Virus record (IMG/VR): IMGVR_UViG_3300025012_000122
Location: 1-51,749 of that record
Direction: 5' to 3' (one strand)
From: a virus
Length of the DNA: 51,749 nt
Shown here: piece after piece, positions 35,101 to 41,471 of the stretch
How positions within the stretch are numbered: the first letter of the stretch is position 1
Layout: the number at the start of each line of letters is the position of its first letter
The notes under the pieces: model-generated
The model's input: the letters and a program-made list of their open reading frames with translations, nothing else
Databases searched by the model: none
What the model was told of the DNA's origin: nothing
Made by a program: the position numbers and the translations under genes

Positions 35101-35275
35101 AAATGCCAACAGCAGCACCCCCGAAACCCAAAAGGGTGTTGCGAAGATGCTGCATTGAGGAGTGTGTACTATTGGCTTGATTGGAAATGTCACTAAGGGA
35201 CCGCGTTACAACTCGCGCCCCCATTTGCGCCCCTGTTCCGTCTATCCCTACCCTGAGATATGTGGTAGTTCCCAT
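29129..35275 (-). CDS. Tape measure protein (2048 aa)
   Basis: The longest gene in the window; it sets tail length and is ejected with the DNA. The N-terminus has a typical tape measure start (LRVGIDGTGAQMGARVVTRSLSDI, then GTLxxFGG-like LGFGGAAVGIYGI). Long helical Ala/Lys/Glu-rich stretches occupy ~400-730. A membrane-like segment lies near 750 (VMTVITLLGIVAMAWFHYG), followed by more coiled coil, a Gly/Ser-rich hinge near 1460 and an amphipathic C-terminus. At about 0.15 nm per residue it predicts a tail near 300 nm, long for a siphovirus. The two tail chaperone products are encoded just upstream, as expected. Confidence 0.95.
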   Translation of the reverse strand: MGTTTYLRVGIDGTGAQMGARVVTRSLSDISNQANSTHSSMQHLRNTLLGFGGAAVGIYGIATAFQKLKEALVGVLDYMGRIETETLGIAASFTTGGRFVETITGKVLQGQSALSAAMTVSKGVIDQLRVANFNTIATLDQLIYAYQVTLPVAMGKGFDKSKVMDFTVAMVQAAGAIGLPFDQIAEETRTMLTGNITRNSRIAQVLGIRPEDIHAIKGDTEALFSFLMGRLSGFKEAGIESQKTWAGLWSNFKDAAQQALSISFEPMFVEVKRGLKSMIDYMGTVDAEGKKFNWNPEVLEGLKDLKESLKSVLSFVKETISFFNKYGDAIITIVKAYVGYKLAVAANVLVQKAMNSELMQTIALQIKVAQGKASPFGRVSVNNGMHGDGSTVISGDVAGMNKYKRAANAEASLAAANAIKAEATAARELTAAKLAETKAKLAANAAEQESIRTSMQSLSSTQAATTASQVKLELKVQEAAIEVASLTAVRNSIEAERALIVTKMQGLDTDAATLALQEKKLVSKQANRAATVAEIQATLAQKQALIAKWESELFFEGRSLTQSTGLNLVKEQEVNLRRSLSAHTRQAAIEEAALEGIRNQSLATDIAKTKAINELVPLAKQQNGIERQLSLAVATHNALEVKAGSALTERGVAARQLVVAEIAQTGIEKQLAAATAATTIATANEQVATNAATAAKLRSVEANAALTLSSRLAAGAMGVLRGAMAALGGPVMTVITLLGIVAMAWFHYGNKAEEANKKALNDADDVLKSLQDQIDKIHERDRLMSKSNYKPSVDLKDRALTDSSLGLRDNELAAIETYKKELNALDLKLSQMIDQNIGFELSDKDKNRYKDLENNIQTIINARLKLNFIEKERAEPEYKANERVDAEQAERLGALRKYLDAQLALQKANSEKKIAGYKEDAARDLSILTDKHDNGLIATTEFYRRKQKIEEKSIQHEIDANNDLIKHLQSSKLDAFSVKEDPTGKKAAAARLEQQAQLVAAQTKGIELSAQLRNVSVDTDIAIGRSNRELIDQKDQLNQQVLHLQGDTLGAGLAELNNQKARLDMAVAERESLEANLNGDKARQDVAKENLELLKQTKKLKEDQLRLDEMSKQIAPQADLLNAQGEVVAALALNQALEQQSAAYKDLAAKGGAAFQAKQKLMELDRIKARQDEENALNAIKYQNMVDSADLKAASSTSGKGFGFSAITDQMEADKVAITAKYDLERKAIEDKIELLQSSSTVELDMVSIVRDAQLAAIDTVHQATMAAIAAENEARYFNQPTLLTQAKDASIAAELAYQNKLESSTKASDAKIASAKIASNKNTTAMISALRESLTLMIGRQEQELLAVEKKATTSKMTLAADYVNTVAGLFTALADTQDQSSRKGFETAKQYNMAAAVMSTAAAIVNALATVTPYPAAVIAAASAAAIGAVQIAKISSTSFGGGGSVATVSAGSFGSGGSSSGSKVGSSIGAQVKSTSDLQTEESLRTLAQASDNASMAITKVADGLTRIADLFTTGYSKNVGKSLVTAEGDFEKGVFSQTWKDMKDNFGIAVVDNLFGGMTAAIAVGASLIRHAFGIGNKWRTTGSGISLGLEDGSLDGQSYINRKKDGGWFGSDKKKTIYSDLDAGLEDVFVGYLNDIKNSISRSAVVLGTQTDFSSAQLDSKKISTAGRKPEDIQKDLEEFYTNAANQLAKTTEGLEEFAFYGENAFDAIIRLSTSLQGVNGMFDLVGQTLIESSLAGADAAYRLADAFGGLEDMKSAVDDYFTSMFTEFEQKAMKAAAASREVSAAFNEMGISVPQTNLEFRKLVEGLDVTTSVGASLYVELIKIAPAFATMTEAAEEAAEKIRTSFIDNALSAAQALKEIMSGELSTGSPETLYRDTLKSFQNAQATGDDARLAELGRSLLEASRAYNGSSAAYMADFQTVTQALANVAGMNDSPTLVAANKQVQLLTDIKEALEENNPIDILNLISQINPWTDIGRGLGSPVPSAPTPQPYLNSEAQSSNYNTTVDTTSMEEKLERMIVLMADMAARLETLETNSRLAVNQ

Positions 35276-35281
35276 TTACGC

Positions 35282-35620
35282 TCACCTGTTTGATTTAAGT
35301 TTGGCATATTGCATTTCGAGGTATGCGGCATCTAGTTGATGAATAACAGTGATATAGTCTGAGCGTTCGTCTACGTCATACACCGTGTTTTCGTCTAACC
35401 AGAGAATGATTGTCTGATAGGGTATTGAGGCTGGCCCTGCCTGTGTCCACTGCCTTGAACCTGTCAAATCCTGAAAAGCGTTCCAGTAAGAAACCTCATG
35501 CGGATTTGGGAGGGGTCGATTGAGCAAAGCAGGAGGTGTATCCCCCGTACTCTGCTCAATCTCTATCAGTCCTTGTAAGCGACTACCCCATGTTGCATTC
35601 CATTCAAGGCAGCGTATCAG
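35282..35620 (-). CDS. Tail assembly chaperone, C-terminal (T) part made by -1 frameshift
   Basis: A 112-codon frame with no good start of its own (only a TTG at 35527 with no clear ribosome binding site). It is open without a stop from the slippery site at 35620-35626 down to 35282. Frameshifting joins it to the upstream chaperone, giving a ~263-residue G-T-type fusion whose joint reads ...EETIKK-LIRCLEWNATWG. It includes an aromatic-rich segment (ILWLDENTVYDVDERSDY). This is the arrangement of lambda G/GT, where the fusion recruits tail proteins to the tape measure during assembly. Confidence 0.85.
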   Translation of the reverse strand: MIRCLEWNATWGSRLQGLIEIEQSTGDTPPALLNRPLPNPHEVSYWNAFQDLTGSRQWTQAGPASIPYQTIILWLDENTVYDVDERSDYITVIHQLDAAYLEMQYAKLKSNR

Positions 35621-36072
35621 TTTTTTATGGTTTCTTCCTGCTGTACCGCAAGGAACAGGGTGAAATCGTTTGCCTGTTTCCTGATATCAAGGAACAGTTC
35701 CGGCAGATTCAGCAACCACGCGGTACGATTCTCGTAATCGTCCGCCACGATGTTACCTTCTTCGTTGAGGATACCGGGAATGTAAACCGGCTCTGCGTCG
35801 GTGCTCTTTTCCTGATCCTTCACGTCACATGCGAAGATGACACTGGAAGAGAACACTTCAACGAGAATCTTGGTTGCAACGTTTTCGTCCAGCGTACCGG
35901 CTGTAAGCGCACGCTGATGAGCTTTCATGCGAGCTTCGATGAGTTTGGTGTACTTCTTGTTTGCACCACCGGCCCGACCGACACGAACGCGGAAATCGCC
36001 GTAGTCGAGGATGATGCCGGTTTCTGCTTCAAGCTGCGGATCGGTTTTGAACATGCTGTACGGATTTGCCAT
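35617..36072 (-). CDS. Tail assembly chaperone, upstream (G-like) part
   Basis: A 151-residue protein between tail tube and tape measure, the standard place of tail chaperones. It has an acidic, helical character (KLIEARMKAHQRALTAGTLDEN; LLNLPELFLDIRKQAND) and ends ...QEETIKN at a TGA that directly follows the A AAA AAC heptamer. The start has AAAAGGGG before the ATG at 36072. It would coat the tape measure protein together with the frameshift product. Confidence 0.85.
   Translation of the reverse strand: MANPYSMFKTDPQLEAETGIILDYGDFRVRVGRAGGANKKYTKLIEARMKAHQRALTAGTLDENVATKILVEVFSSSVIFACDVKDQEKSTDAEPVYIPGILNEEGNIVADDYENRTAWLLNLPELFLDIRKQANDFTLFLAVQQEETIKN
35620..35626 (-). promoter_or_regulatory. 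-1 programmed ribosomal frameshift site A AAA AAC
   Basis: On the - strand the codons read ATA AAA AAC TGA. The heptamer A AAA AAC is in the correct register for simultaneous slippage, and the 0-frame stop follows at once. The -1 frame then stays open for 112 codons. Confidence 0.88.
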
Positions 36073-36228
36073 TTTGTTTCCCCTTTTGACTTCTGAAATT
36101 ACCTCATAAAGCCGAGGTTACGCTGTTGCCCCACCCTACCCCTTAACCAGAATATAATTGGCGGTAAATCCGCAATTCGGAACACACGGAAGGGGGTAAC
36201 GTGCGCCGCCAAGCCCAAGGACGGTTTG
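36073..36228. other. 156-bp gap between tail tube and tail chaperone genes
   Basis: No gene here. It holds the chaperone ribosome binding site (AAAAGGGG on the - strand) and, near 36159-36176, a weak hairpin (AATTGGCGG with CCGCAATT, one bulge). A gap after the highly expressed tail tube gene could hold an attenuator or processing site, but no U-rich terminator is visible. Confidence 0.4.
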
Positions 36229-37419
36229 TTAGGTTACGATATCAATCTGGAAAGCTTTTCCTTGGAAGATCCCGCCAGCGGCAGAGGGGTTAGCCTCTAT
36301 CTGGAACGTTGCCATAACGTCTTGGTTGGGTCCACCCGCTACGATGCTCGGATTCATGATCGTCGCATTGGGGATGGTGAAAACGAACCCTGCGCCGTTC
36401 AGGTCCACGCCACGGAACGAAATCATTGCGCCGATTTCTGCGATGAACTCGTTGTAGAGGTTGAAGTTTTTGAAGTAAACCTCCATGCTCCCAGTGGCAT
36501 CCAGAAGACCCTTACCGAAACCAGCCGCTCCGGTAGAACCCATGCCGTACTGCATCCTTGCGCTCTGCTGCTGCCACTTCATATCGATCTTTTGCAGGGT
36601 GCCGTCAAGAGCGGTTGCGCCCCTGTAGATGGTACCGAATCCGCCGATGGTGTTGATAACGTCACCACCACCCGCTGCAACTTGCGCTCCGGTGGAACCA
36701 TCGGTTGTTTCGGGGATTTCCTCTTTGCAAAGGAAGGAAAGATCACCCGAATAGAAAGCCCCAAGAGCCGCCGAAACACCACCTGCGATGGCTACCGCGC
36801 CGGGATATTGGAGGAAGAGGTCGGCGGCAAGCTGTTTCTGGAAAAAGAAGCTGTTGACGGTAGTGCCGTTCAGGATACGGGTACCGGTAAAGGTAACGGA
36901 GTCACCTGCGACAGCGGTTGCCGGGGGTGCGGGAAGTGTGGTGATAACACCAGCGGCAACCGTAAGCACTTGATAGTACCCGTTAATTCCGGCATTTGCT
37001 CCCGCAAAACCCTTAACCCTGATCCACGCACCTGCTGTAACACCCCCAGTAACGAACCCTGAAAGGGAGTCGGTGAAACCGGTTGCCGTCGCTGCTACGG
37101 TAGCCTTGTTTGCGAAGTTGACCGCCGTTCCAGCAACGCCCATGATGGAAGCTGCCAAGAGGTCTGTCGGAACTGCTGTGGAAAGAGCAAACTTGATGTC
37201 ACCTTTCGATTCCACTTTGGTTGTGACCGCTGCGCTCACCTGTCCGGTACTCTGGATCTCGTCGGGACGTGTACGGGTCTTGGAAGACTGGAAACCTTCC
37301 GATTGAACCCTGAGTTGCTTAAAGGCTACTTCCGGTTTTACGCCCCAATCAGCTTCGGGGGCATACGAAAGCAGCAAGTCGTTTGTAGCTACACCTGCGG
37401 CAAAATTGCTGGTTGGCAT
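36229..37419 (-). CDS. Major tail tube protein
   Basis: A 396-residue protein expected to form the tail tube. The N-terminus has the pattern of tail tube family 2 (LLSYAPEADWGVKPEVAFKQLRVQSEGF...KTRTRPDEIQSTGQV, then VESKGDIKFALS). Large Ala/Gly/Thr beta segments follow, one of which (~110-190) looks like an inserted Ig-like domain (WIRVKGFAGANAGINGYYQVLTV). The end (DVMATFQIEANPSAAGG...GKAFQIDIVT) is a closing strand typical of these proteins. It sits between tail terminator and chaperones. Confidence 0.88.
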   Translation of the reverse strand: MPTSNFAAGVATNDLLLSYAPEADWGVKPEVAFKQLRVQSEGFQSSKTRTRPDEIQSTGQVSAAVTTKVESKGDIKFALSTAVPTDLLAASIMGVAGTAVNFANKATVAATATGFTDSLSGFVTGGVTAGAWIRVKGFAGANAGINGYYQVLTVAAGVITTLPAPPATAVAGDSVTFTGTRILNGTTVNSFFFQKQLAADLFLQYPGAVAIAGGVSAALGAFYSGDLSFLCKEEIPETTDGSTGAQVAAGGGDVINTIGGFGTIYRGATALDGTLQKIDMKWQQQSARMQYGMGSTGAAGFGKGLLDATGSMEVYFKNFNLYNEFIAEIGAMISFRGVDLNGAGFVFTIPNATIMNPSIVAGGPNQDVMATFQIEANPSAAGGIFQGKAFQIDIVT

Positions 37420-37611
37420 TTACTTGATCTCCTTTTTTGATGTGGTATTCAGTTCCTCAACTACAGGTTCTTTTTTCTTTTCAGGGGCTTTTTCAATGGT
37501 TGCTTTTCCGTGAGCTACCAGAAGTGCCTCAGTCATTTCATCGGTAGTGATAACGGTATCCGCCTCAACAGGCACCCCATCAACCATCTGCTTCTCCAAC
37601 AGTCTGATCAT
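37420..37611 (-). CDS. Hypothetical protein in neck/tail region (63 aa)
   Basis: A 63-residue protein between tail terminator and tail tube genes. A short alpha/beta start (MIRLLEKQMVDGVPVEADTVITTDEMTEALL) leads to a lysine/glutamate-rich, probably disordered tail (APEKKKEPVVEELNTTSKKEIK). The stop meets the tail tube start exactly, so the two genes are coupled. A minor neck protein or tail-tube leader is possible; the family is not recognised. Confidence 0.65.
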   Translation of the reverse strand: MIRLLEKQMVDGVPVEADTVITTDEMTEALLVAHGKATIEKAPEKKKEPVVEELNTTSKKEIK

Positions 37612-37622
37612 GCAATCCTCCT

Positions 37623-38036
37623 TTAAAGTAATTCGTCCCTGTGAAATGGTATTACGCAGTTAACTTGATACCATCCGTTACCGTCTTCTCCAATCTCTTT
37701 GATAGCAGCAACGCCACAAACTATGTTGGTGCCGCTCCACTTGCCAAGAATCGTTGCAACCTCATTGGCGCGGGTAAGTGCAACAAGGTTCCCTATTCCC
37801 AAGTTACTGAACACCTGAACTATGATAACTCCTGCAAAACGACAAACATTCAAACCGGAGCCAATGGTAAGCTGTTGTCCTTCCGTGTTATCAATGATGT
37901 GAAACTTAACCCATTCTGCGTTACCTGTTTTAACAGGGGGTGTGAATTGCACGTTCGGCCATGCAACAGGGGTCCGGTTGTTCCAGATGGTGTTAAACCT
38001 TGTTCCCAACTCTGTATGTTCGCTGATTACGCTCAT
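37623..38036 (-). CDS. Tail terminator protein (DUF4128-like)
   Basis: A 137-residue protein with the DUF4128/tail terminator layout: a helix ELGTRFNTIWNNRTPVAWPNVQF at the start, a NAEWVKFHIID strand, a RFAGVIIVQVFSN strand and a helix NEVATILGKW, ending in FHRDEL. It would cap the tail tube and set up joining to the head. It overlaps the upstream neck gene (38033-38036). Confidence 0.8.
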   Translation of the reverse strand: MSVISEHTELGTRFNTIWNNRTPVAWPNVQFTPPVKTGNAEWVKFHIIDNTEGQQLTIGSGLNVCRFAGVIIVQVFSNLGIGNLVALTRANEVATILGKWSGTNIVCGVAAIKEIGEDGNGWYQVNCVIPFHRDELL

Positions 38037-38461
38037 AAATTGTCCACAAATACCTGAATTGAGTTTAGTGCGCCTGATACCATTCCTGTCGGTGCTTGAC
38101 CACTATGTCCGTCTTCCAGTGCTTCAATATAAGGTACGTTGTTGTATACCCAAATGAACGGGTATTTTGGTACCGAGAACAAAGCACCTTGAGCGTTAAA
38201 CACCGGAAGGTTTGTCTTGCCACCTTTACCGGGATATTTACCTATCGGTTCAGTGGGGCAAGTCCAACCGATCTTTACAGCCCAATTCGCTCTTGCCCAC
38301 CCTGTATCAACCGGTGTACCGGGACCACCGGGGGAACCAGCTACCACATATTGATGTAACCTAAAAGCGATTCGCCCACACAGTTTCGCGTGAGTCTCAG
38401 GTACCACAACCTCATGAAAGTGGGTCAGGTCCAGTTGAAATCGTTTAAGGTCTTCTATCAA
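38033..38461 (-). CDS. HK97 gp10-like neck/tail completion protein
   Basis: The ~142-residue protein has the gp10 family pattern: a long first helix (DLKRFQLDLTHFHEVVVPETHAKLCGRIAFRLHQYVV), then PVDTGWARANW, a family hallmark (P-v-D-T-G-x-L-r-x-s-W), and a C-terminal hydrophobic set FIWVYNNVPYIEALEDGHSGQAP with G-M-V. I place the start at TTG 38461, overlapping the stop of the upstream gene (TTGA). A longer reading from 38533 would overlap that gene by 76 bases with a sequence unlike the family. The N-terminal choice is the main uncertainty. Confidence 0.78.
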   Translation of the reverse strand: MIEDLKRFQLDLTHFHEVVVPETHAKLCGRIAFRLHQYVVAGSPGGPGTPVDTGWARANWAVKIGWTCPTEPIGKYPGKGGKTNLPVFNAQGALFSVPKYPFIWVYNNVPYIEALEDGHSGQAPTGMVSGALNSIQVFVDNL

Positions 38462-38820
38462 GTTCTCACCTGTACCGTGTGTATGACCGGAATACCGGCA
38501 GGTGCCAGCGGTTTGTTCCTCACTACTTGCCAAGTCTCAGTTCCGATAACAAGTAAGTTTTCCGCAAGTGGGGTAACTGTCAGATCGGAAGCGGCTATGG
38601 TAATCTTCTTGTCACCGTGTTTGATAACAGTCCCGTCAATATCTTTAAGGTTGTAATCTTCCACTATGCCAACACAGGGATGGTCAGTCACCGTGTCAGC
38701 CCCAAATAAGCGCGTATTGGGGTCATACGTCCCTTTTGTGGTGACTTTGAGGGTCATGGCTAACCCACGGCGAGCAATCAGCCGCTTCGCCCTCACAGCT
38801 TGTCTTTCGTAGAAGCCCAT
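38458..38820 (-). CDS. Head closure / stopper protein
   Basis: A 120-residue protein between the head-tail connector and the gp10-like gene, the usual place of the head-closure (stopper) protein. A basic N-terminus (MGFYERQAVRAKRLIARRGLAM) precedes a beta barrel (TLKVTTKGTYDP; KKITIAASDLTVTP; LLVIGTETWQVVRNKPLAPAG). The ending ...PAGIPVIHTVQVR is typical of this family. It seals the portal after DNA packaging. Confidence 0.75.
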   Translation of the reverse strand: MGFYERQAVRAKRLIARRGLAMTLKVTTKGTYDPNTRLFGADTVTDHPCVGIVEDYNLKDIDGTVIKHGDKKITIAASDLTVTPLAENLLVIGTETWQVVRNKPLAPAGIPVIHTVQVRT

Positions 38821-38823
38821 AAG

Positions 38824-39207
38824 TTATTCCACGTACCCTATGTGATCGTGCATACCCTTGGAAAACTCAGCGGTGGTTGTTTCGATAGAACCTACCACAT
38901 TGAAAGACTGTTTGCTGTTTGCTTTGATACTCAACCTTTTAGCCAAATCAGCATAGTTCTTAGCCCGATAATTAGCCTGTTCGCTTATTGGACCAATCTT
39001 GACTGACTCTGGTTGAGTTGCAAAGAAAGCAGCAAGACTTTCAGCAACTATCGCAGCGGCGGCATAAACGTTAGGATTCTCAGTCAAAGCAAACAAGATC
39101 TCTTCATCCTGTACCAAAGGTTCGTCACTCTGAGTATCCCCAACAAGGAAACGCACCGTGTCTTTACCTTTCTCAGCCAGCTTTGTTAAATCATAAGTCC
39201 ATGCCAT
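38824..39207 (-). CDS. Head-tail connector (adaptor) protein
   Basis: A 127-residue mostly helical protein of the gp6/gp15 connector type. It has the typical start VRFLVGDTQSDEPLVQDEEILFAL, then NVYAAAAIVAESLAAFFA and NYADLAKRL, which match the family's four-helix pattern. It would form the ring below the portal. It begins the neck-gene run and lies just after a hairpin in the intergenic gap. Confidence 0.82.
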   Translation of the reverse strand: MAWTYDLTKLAEKGKDTVRFLVGDTQSDEPLVQDEEILFALTENPNVYAAAAIVAESLAAFFATQPESVKIGPISEQANYRAKNYADLAKRLSIKANSKQSFNVVGSIETTTAEFSKGMHDHIGYVE

Positions 39208-39220
39208 TTGATAATCCTTC

Positions 39221-39250
39221 GGGGTAGAGTGCGGTTAAACACTCTACCCC
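39221..39250. other. Strong intergenic hairpin
   Basis: GGGGTAGAGTG (39221-39231) and CACTCTACCCC (39240-39250) form a perfect 11-bp stem with an 8-base loop. Neither strand has a U-rich tail, so it is more likely an mRNA end-protecting or processing hairpin between capsid-level and neck-level genes than a full terminator. Confidence 0.6.
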
Positions 39251-39259
39251 TGTACTTGG

Positions 39260-39733
39260 TTACGGTTTGTAGTCACCTGCTACAGTCTTGCGGGATACTG
39301 CCATGCAACCGAAACTCGGAAGACTTGCCGCCATGTAAAGCAGAACCGGTGTCGCATCGTCAATCACCTGAAGGGTGAACGTGCCAGCCGCCGTAGTTAG
39401 GACACGGAATGCTTTGTTTGCGGTCAGTGCGCCGAGAATGGTACCTGCGTTAGCTTTCGCTGTGATAGCACCGAAAGGGTCGGTAGCGGTAAGGCCGATA
39501 CCGGTTGCTGCATCCGAAAGCCACACGTCCAGAACGTGCGGACCGGGGATCACGTTACCTGCACTGTTGCATACGGAAACCTCAATCTCCGTCCCGTATT
39601 GGGTAGCGTTCTGAGCGATAGCAAACGACAGACTGGACGGTACGTTACGCCCGTTGACGTTGATATCCTTGAACACCTGCGCCCCATTGGAACGCTTGTT
39701 GACGAAACCTGTTTTCTTTGCGGAAAGCGTCAT
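39260..39733 (-). CDS. Putative virion decoration/structural protein (157 aa)
   Basis: A beta-rich 157-residue protein between capsid and neck genes. It has an Ig-like or immunoglobulin-fold composition: SLSFAIAQNATQYGTEIEVSVCNSAG; HVLDVWLSDAATG; RVLTTAAGTFTLQVIDD. It is not a match to known gp10-, gp6- or terminator-type proteins, and its high Ala/Thr/Gly content fits an exposed head decoration or head fibre. Its ATG overlaps the stop of the next gene by one base (TAATG). Confidence 0.6.
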   Translation of the reverse strand: MTLSAKKTGFVNKRSNGAQVFKDINVNGRNVPSSLSFAIAQNATQYGTEIEVSVCNSAGNVIPGPHVLDVWLSDAATGIGLTATDPFGAITAKANAGTILGALTANKAFRVLTTAAGTFTLQVIDDATPVLLYMAASLPSFGCMAVSRKTVAGDYKP

Positions 39734-40044
39734 TACCTAGTCCTCCTTCTCGACGCGGCAGGTTTTACCGTCGCCGGTTTGATATTGGCGGTTTCAGCTT
39801 TCTTGACTTCAGCTTTCTCCACCTTCTGTTCCTTGCTTTCCTTTCCCGCTTCTCTTACTTCTGTTTCTGCCTCACTCGGAGGGCCATACCATTCGATATT
39901 GCCGGTTTCGTGAAGCGCCCTTCTGTTCGCAAGGGGCCAGTTTTTAACCGTCTCAGGGGAAAGGGTAGCTCCCGCTATGAAAGCTACCCCAAAGCCCTTA
40001 AAAGGTCGCAAAACACGCCCACCATATTCACCAAAATTCACCAT
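39733..40044 (-). CDS. Hypothetical head-region protein with basic tail (103 aa)
   Basis: A 103-residue protein right after the capsid gene. The first ~55 residues are a compact domain (GRVLRPFKGFGVAFIAGATLSPETVKNWPLANRRAL...IEWYGPP). The second half is a Lys/Glu/Ala/Pro-rich, probably disordered, tail ending RRRTR. The pattern 'v-x-x-G-x-x-l-t-p-e-x-v...N-r-r-a-L' is common in small genes next to phage capsid genes, but I know no function. Confidence 0.65.
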   Translation of the reverse strand: MVNFGEYGGRVLRPFKGFGVAFIAGATLSPETVKNWPLANRRALHETGNIEWYGPPSEAETEVREAGKESKEQKVEKAEVKKAETANIKPATVKPAASRRRTR

Positions 40045-40068
40045 GTGTTGCTACCTCCCTTTATTGGA

Positions 40069-41031
40069 TTAGGAAACGGTACCGCTGAAGAAGTAGCCCA
40101 TATCAGCAGCAACCAGCTTCATGTCCAGCGCCATCGAGTTTTCCACGCGCTCCGATTCCAGATGCTCCATGCGGAAGCGTTTGGTTTTGATACCCACATT
40201 GTTCAGACCGGTCAGACCGGCCCAAGAGAACAGGTATCCGGCGGTCGGCTGAAGCAGGGAGGGTGCCGGTGCGGAGTAGGTCAGGAGGGCGCATTTCGGC
40301 GCGATGAGCTTCATGACCGGATCGGCAACGGTTTCGTCCGACTCGGTGAAGATAGCTTGCGAAACGAGGTAACGATCAACCTCAAAGTACGCCGCGAGCA
40401 TTTCCTTGGTAACGCTCATTTTCCCGCTGTATGCGAACTTGGCGAGAACCAACGGATGCTTCTTCAGGGCTTCGTGGGTATAGATATCCACGGTCAGGGT
40501 GTTCGGCAGGTAGCCGGTGTTGCTCAGGATCTTGAGCCTTGCGTTTTTGATGTCCTCTGCGGGGTCGGAAGCGGCTTCATCGTCCCAGTAGGCGAAGTTG
40601 GTGTTACCAACCGCGTCAGTTCCCCACACGCCGGTTTTCATGTACTCGTCCATGAAGAGGCGTTCGCGCCTGATAAGAAGGCTGTTCTGGCAGAAGATCG
40701 CTGCGTCACGGAACGGGTCAATACCCTCATCGGAGTTGGCGACGGTGTTATCGTCAACGTCCTTGTGGAACGCCCACGGATCGCAGTAGTACGAATCGGT
40801 CCCAAGCTTGTAACCGGAACCTGCGGACTCGGTACCGGGCGCACGTTTACGGGCTTCGTCGCGGAAGAACGCACCCTTCTCGTACTTCCAGTATTTGTTG
40901 CTCTGCTTACTCACCGGAATGATAGGGAAAACCTTATCAGCGATGAAGTTAGTTGCGTCCTGAACGTAGGCCACACTGATGTTAGTGAGGGCTACGTCAA
41001 TATGGACATCTGAGGGAGTGGGTTGCGGCAT
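40069..41031 (-). CDS. Major capsid protein
   Basis: A 320-residue protein in the capsid position (protease, scaffold, decoration, then capsid). It starts MPQPTPSDVHIDVALTNISVAYVQDATNFIADKVFPIIPV, matching capsid families that open with 'n-i-s-v-a-y-...-f-i-a-d-k-V-f-P-v-v-p-v'. The N-arm, E-loop region (KYEKGAFFRDEARKRAPGTESA), a long helix FRDAAIFCQNSLLIRRERLFMDEY and the end (VAADMGYFFSGTVS) are consistent. There is no long N-terminal delta domain, so assembly should use the separate scaffold. Confidence 0.92.
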   Translation of the reverse strand: MPQPTPSDVHIDVALTNISVAYVQDATNFIADKVFPIIPVSKQSNKYWKYEKGAFFRDEARKRAPGTESAGSGYKLGTDSYYCDPWAFHKDVDDNTVANSDEGIDPFRDAAIFCQNSLLIRRERLFMDEYMKTGVWGTDAVGNTNFAYWDDEAASDPAEDIKNARLKILSNTGYLPNTLTVDIYTHEALKKHPLVLAKFAYSGKMSVTKEMLAAYFEVDRYLVSQAIFTESDETVADPVMKLIAPKCALLTYSAPAPSLLQPTAGYLFSWAGLTGLNNVGIKTKRFRMEHLESERVENSMALDMKLVAADMGYFFSGTVS

Positions 41032-41061
41032 GTTTGAATCCTCCTTACTTTATTTTAGAAG

Positions 41062-41445
41062 TTATGCGGCGATGGTTGCGCCGGTTGCGTAGCCTACGGT
41101 TACGGTTGCGAGTTCACCAGCAGCAGCACCGATAAGAACGGTACCGAGTCCGACTTTGGCGGCAGTGCAAGTGATGCCGCTACCGTCATTTGCGGTTTCC
41201 CATATCGCACCGGCTGCGAGGTCGCCAGTACCGGCAACGATCTTGGTCACGCCGGAAAGCATGACGTTACCGGGGGAACCGGCAATCGGCTTATCCTGAA
41301 GAACGCCAAGGACGGCTTCCCCTGCTGCGGTAGCGATGTTGATTTTCTTGTCAGCCGTCACCTTCACGCAACGGAACTGCTTTGCCGAAAGATCGGCGGC
41401 TGCTTCCATGAAACCTACTGCAAAACACGGTTGTTCGATAGCCAT
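41062..41445 (-). CDS. Capsid decoration protein, DUF2190-like
   Basis: A 127-residue beta-rich protein just before the capsid gene in transcription order. It has the DUF2190-type layout: KQFRCVKVTADKKINIATAAGEAVLGVLQDKP, then AGSPGNVMLSGVTKIVAG, AAGAIWETANDGSGITC and a final hydrophobic Ala-rich run. This family gives head decoration (trimeric spike) proteins or capsid-stabilising proteins in several phages. The role here is assigned by pattern and place. Confidence 0.82.
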   Translation of the reverse strand: MAIEQPCFAVGFMEAAADLSAKQFRCVKVTADKKINIATAAGEAVLGVLQDKPIAGSPGNVMLSGVTKIVAGTGDLAAGAIWETANDGSGITCTAAKVGLGTVLIGAAAGELATVTVGYATGATIAA

Positions 41446-41471
41446 TTGTGTATATCCTCCTTAGTGGTTGA

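Noticed and set aside
35282-35527. Independent 81-residue gene
   Set aside because: Its only start is a TTG without a ribosome binding site. The frame continues upstream to the slippery site, so it is the frameshift extension of the chaperone.
36226-37062. 278-codon + strand open frame
   Set aside because: Antisense to the tail tube gene, without start signals.
39221-39250. Intrinsic terminator
   Set aside because: Excellent stem but no U-rich tail on either strand; kept only as a hairpin.
39718-41013. 431-codon + strand open frame across the capsid gene
   Set aside because: Antisense to the major capsid protein; unlikely composition and no promoter or ribosome binding site.
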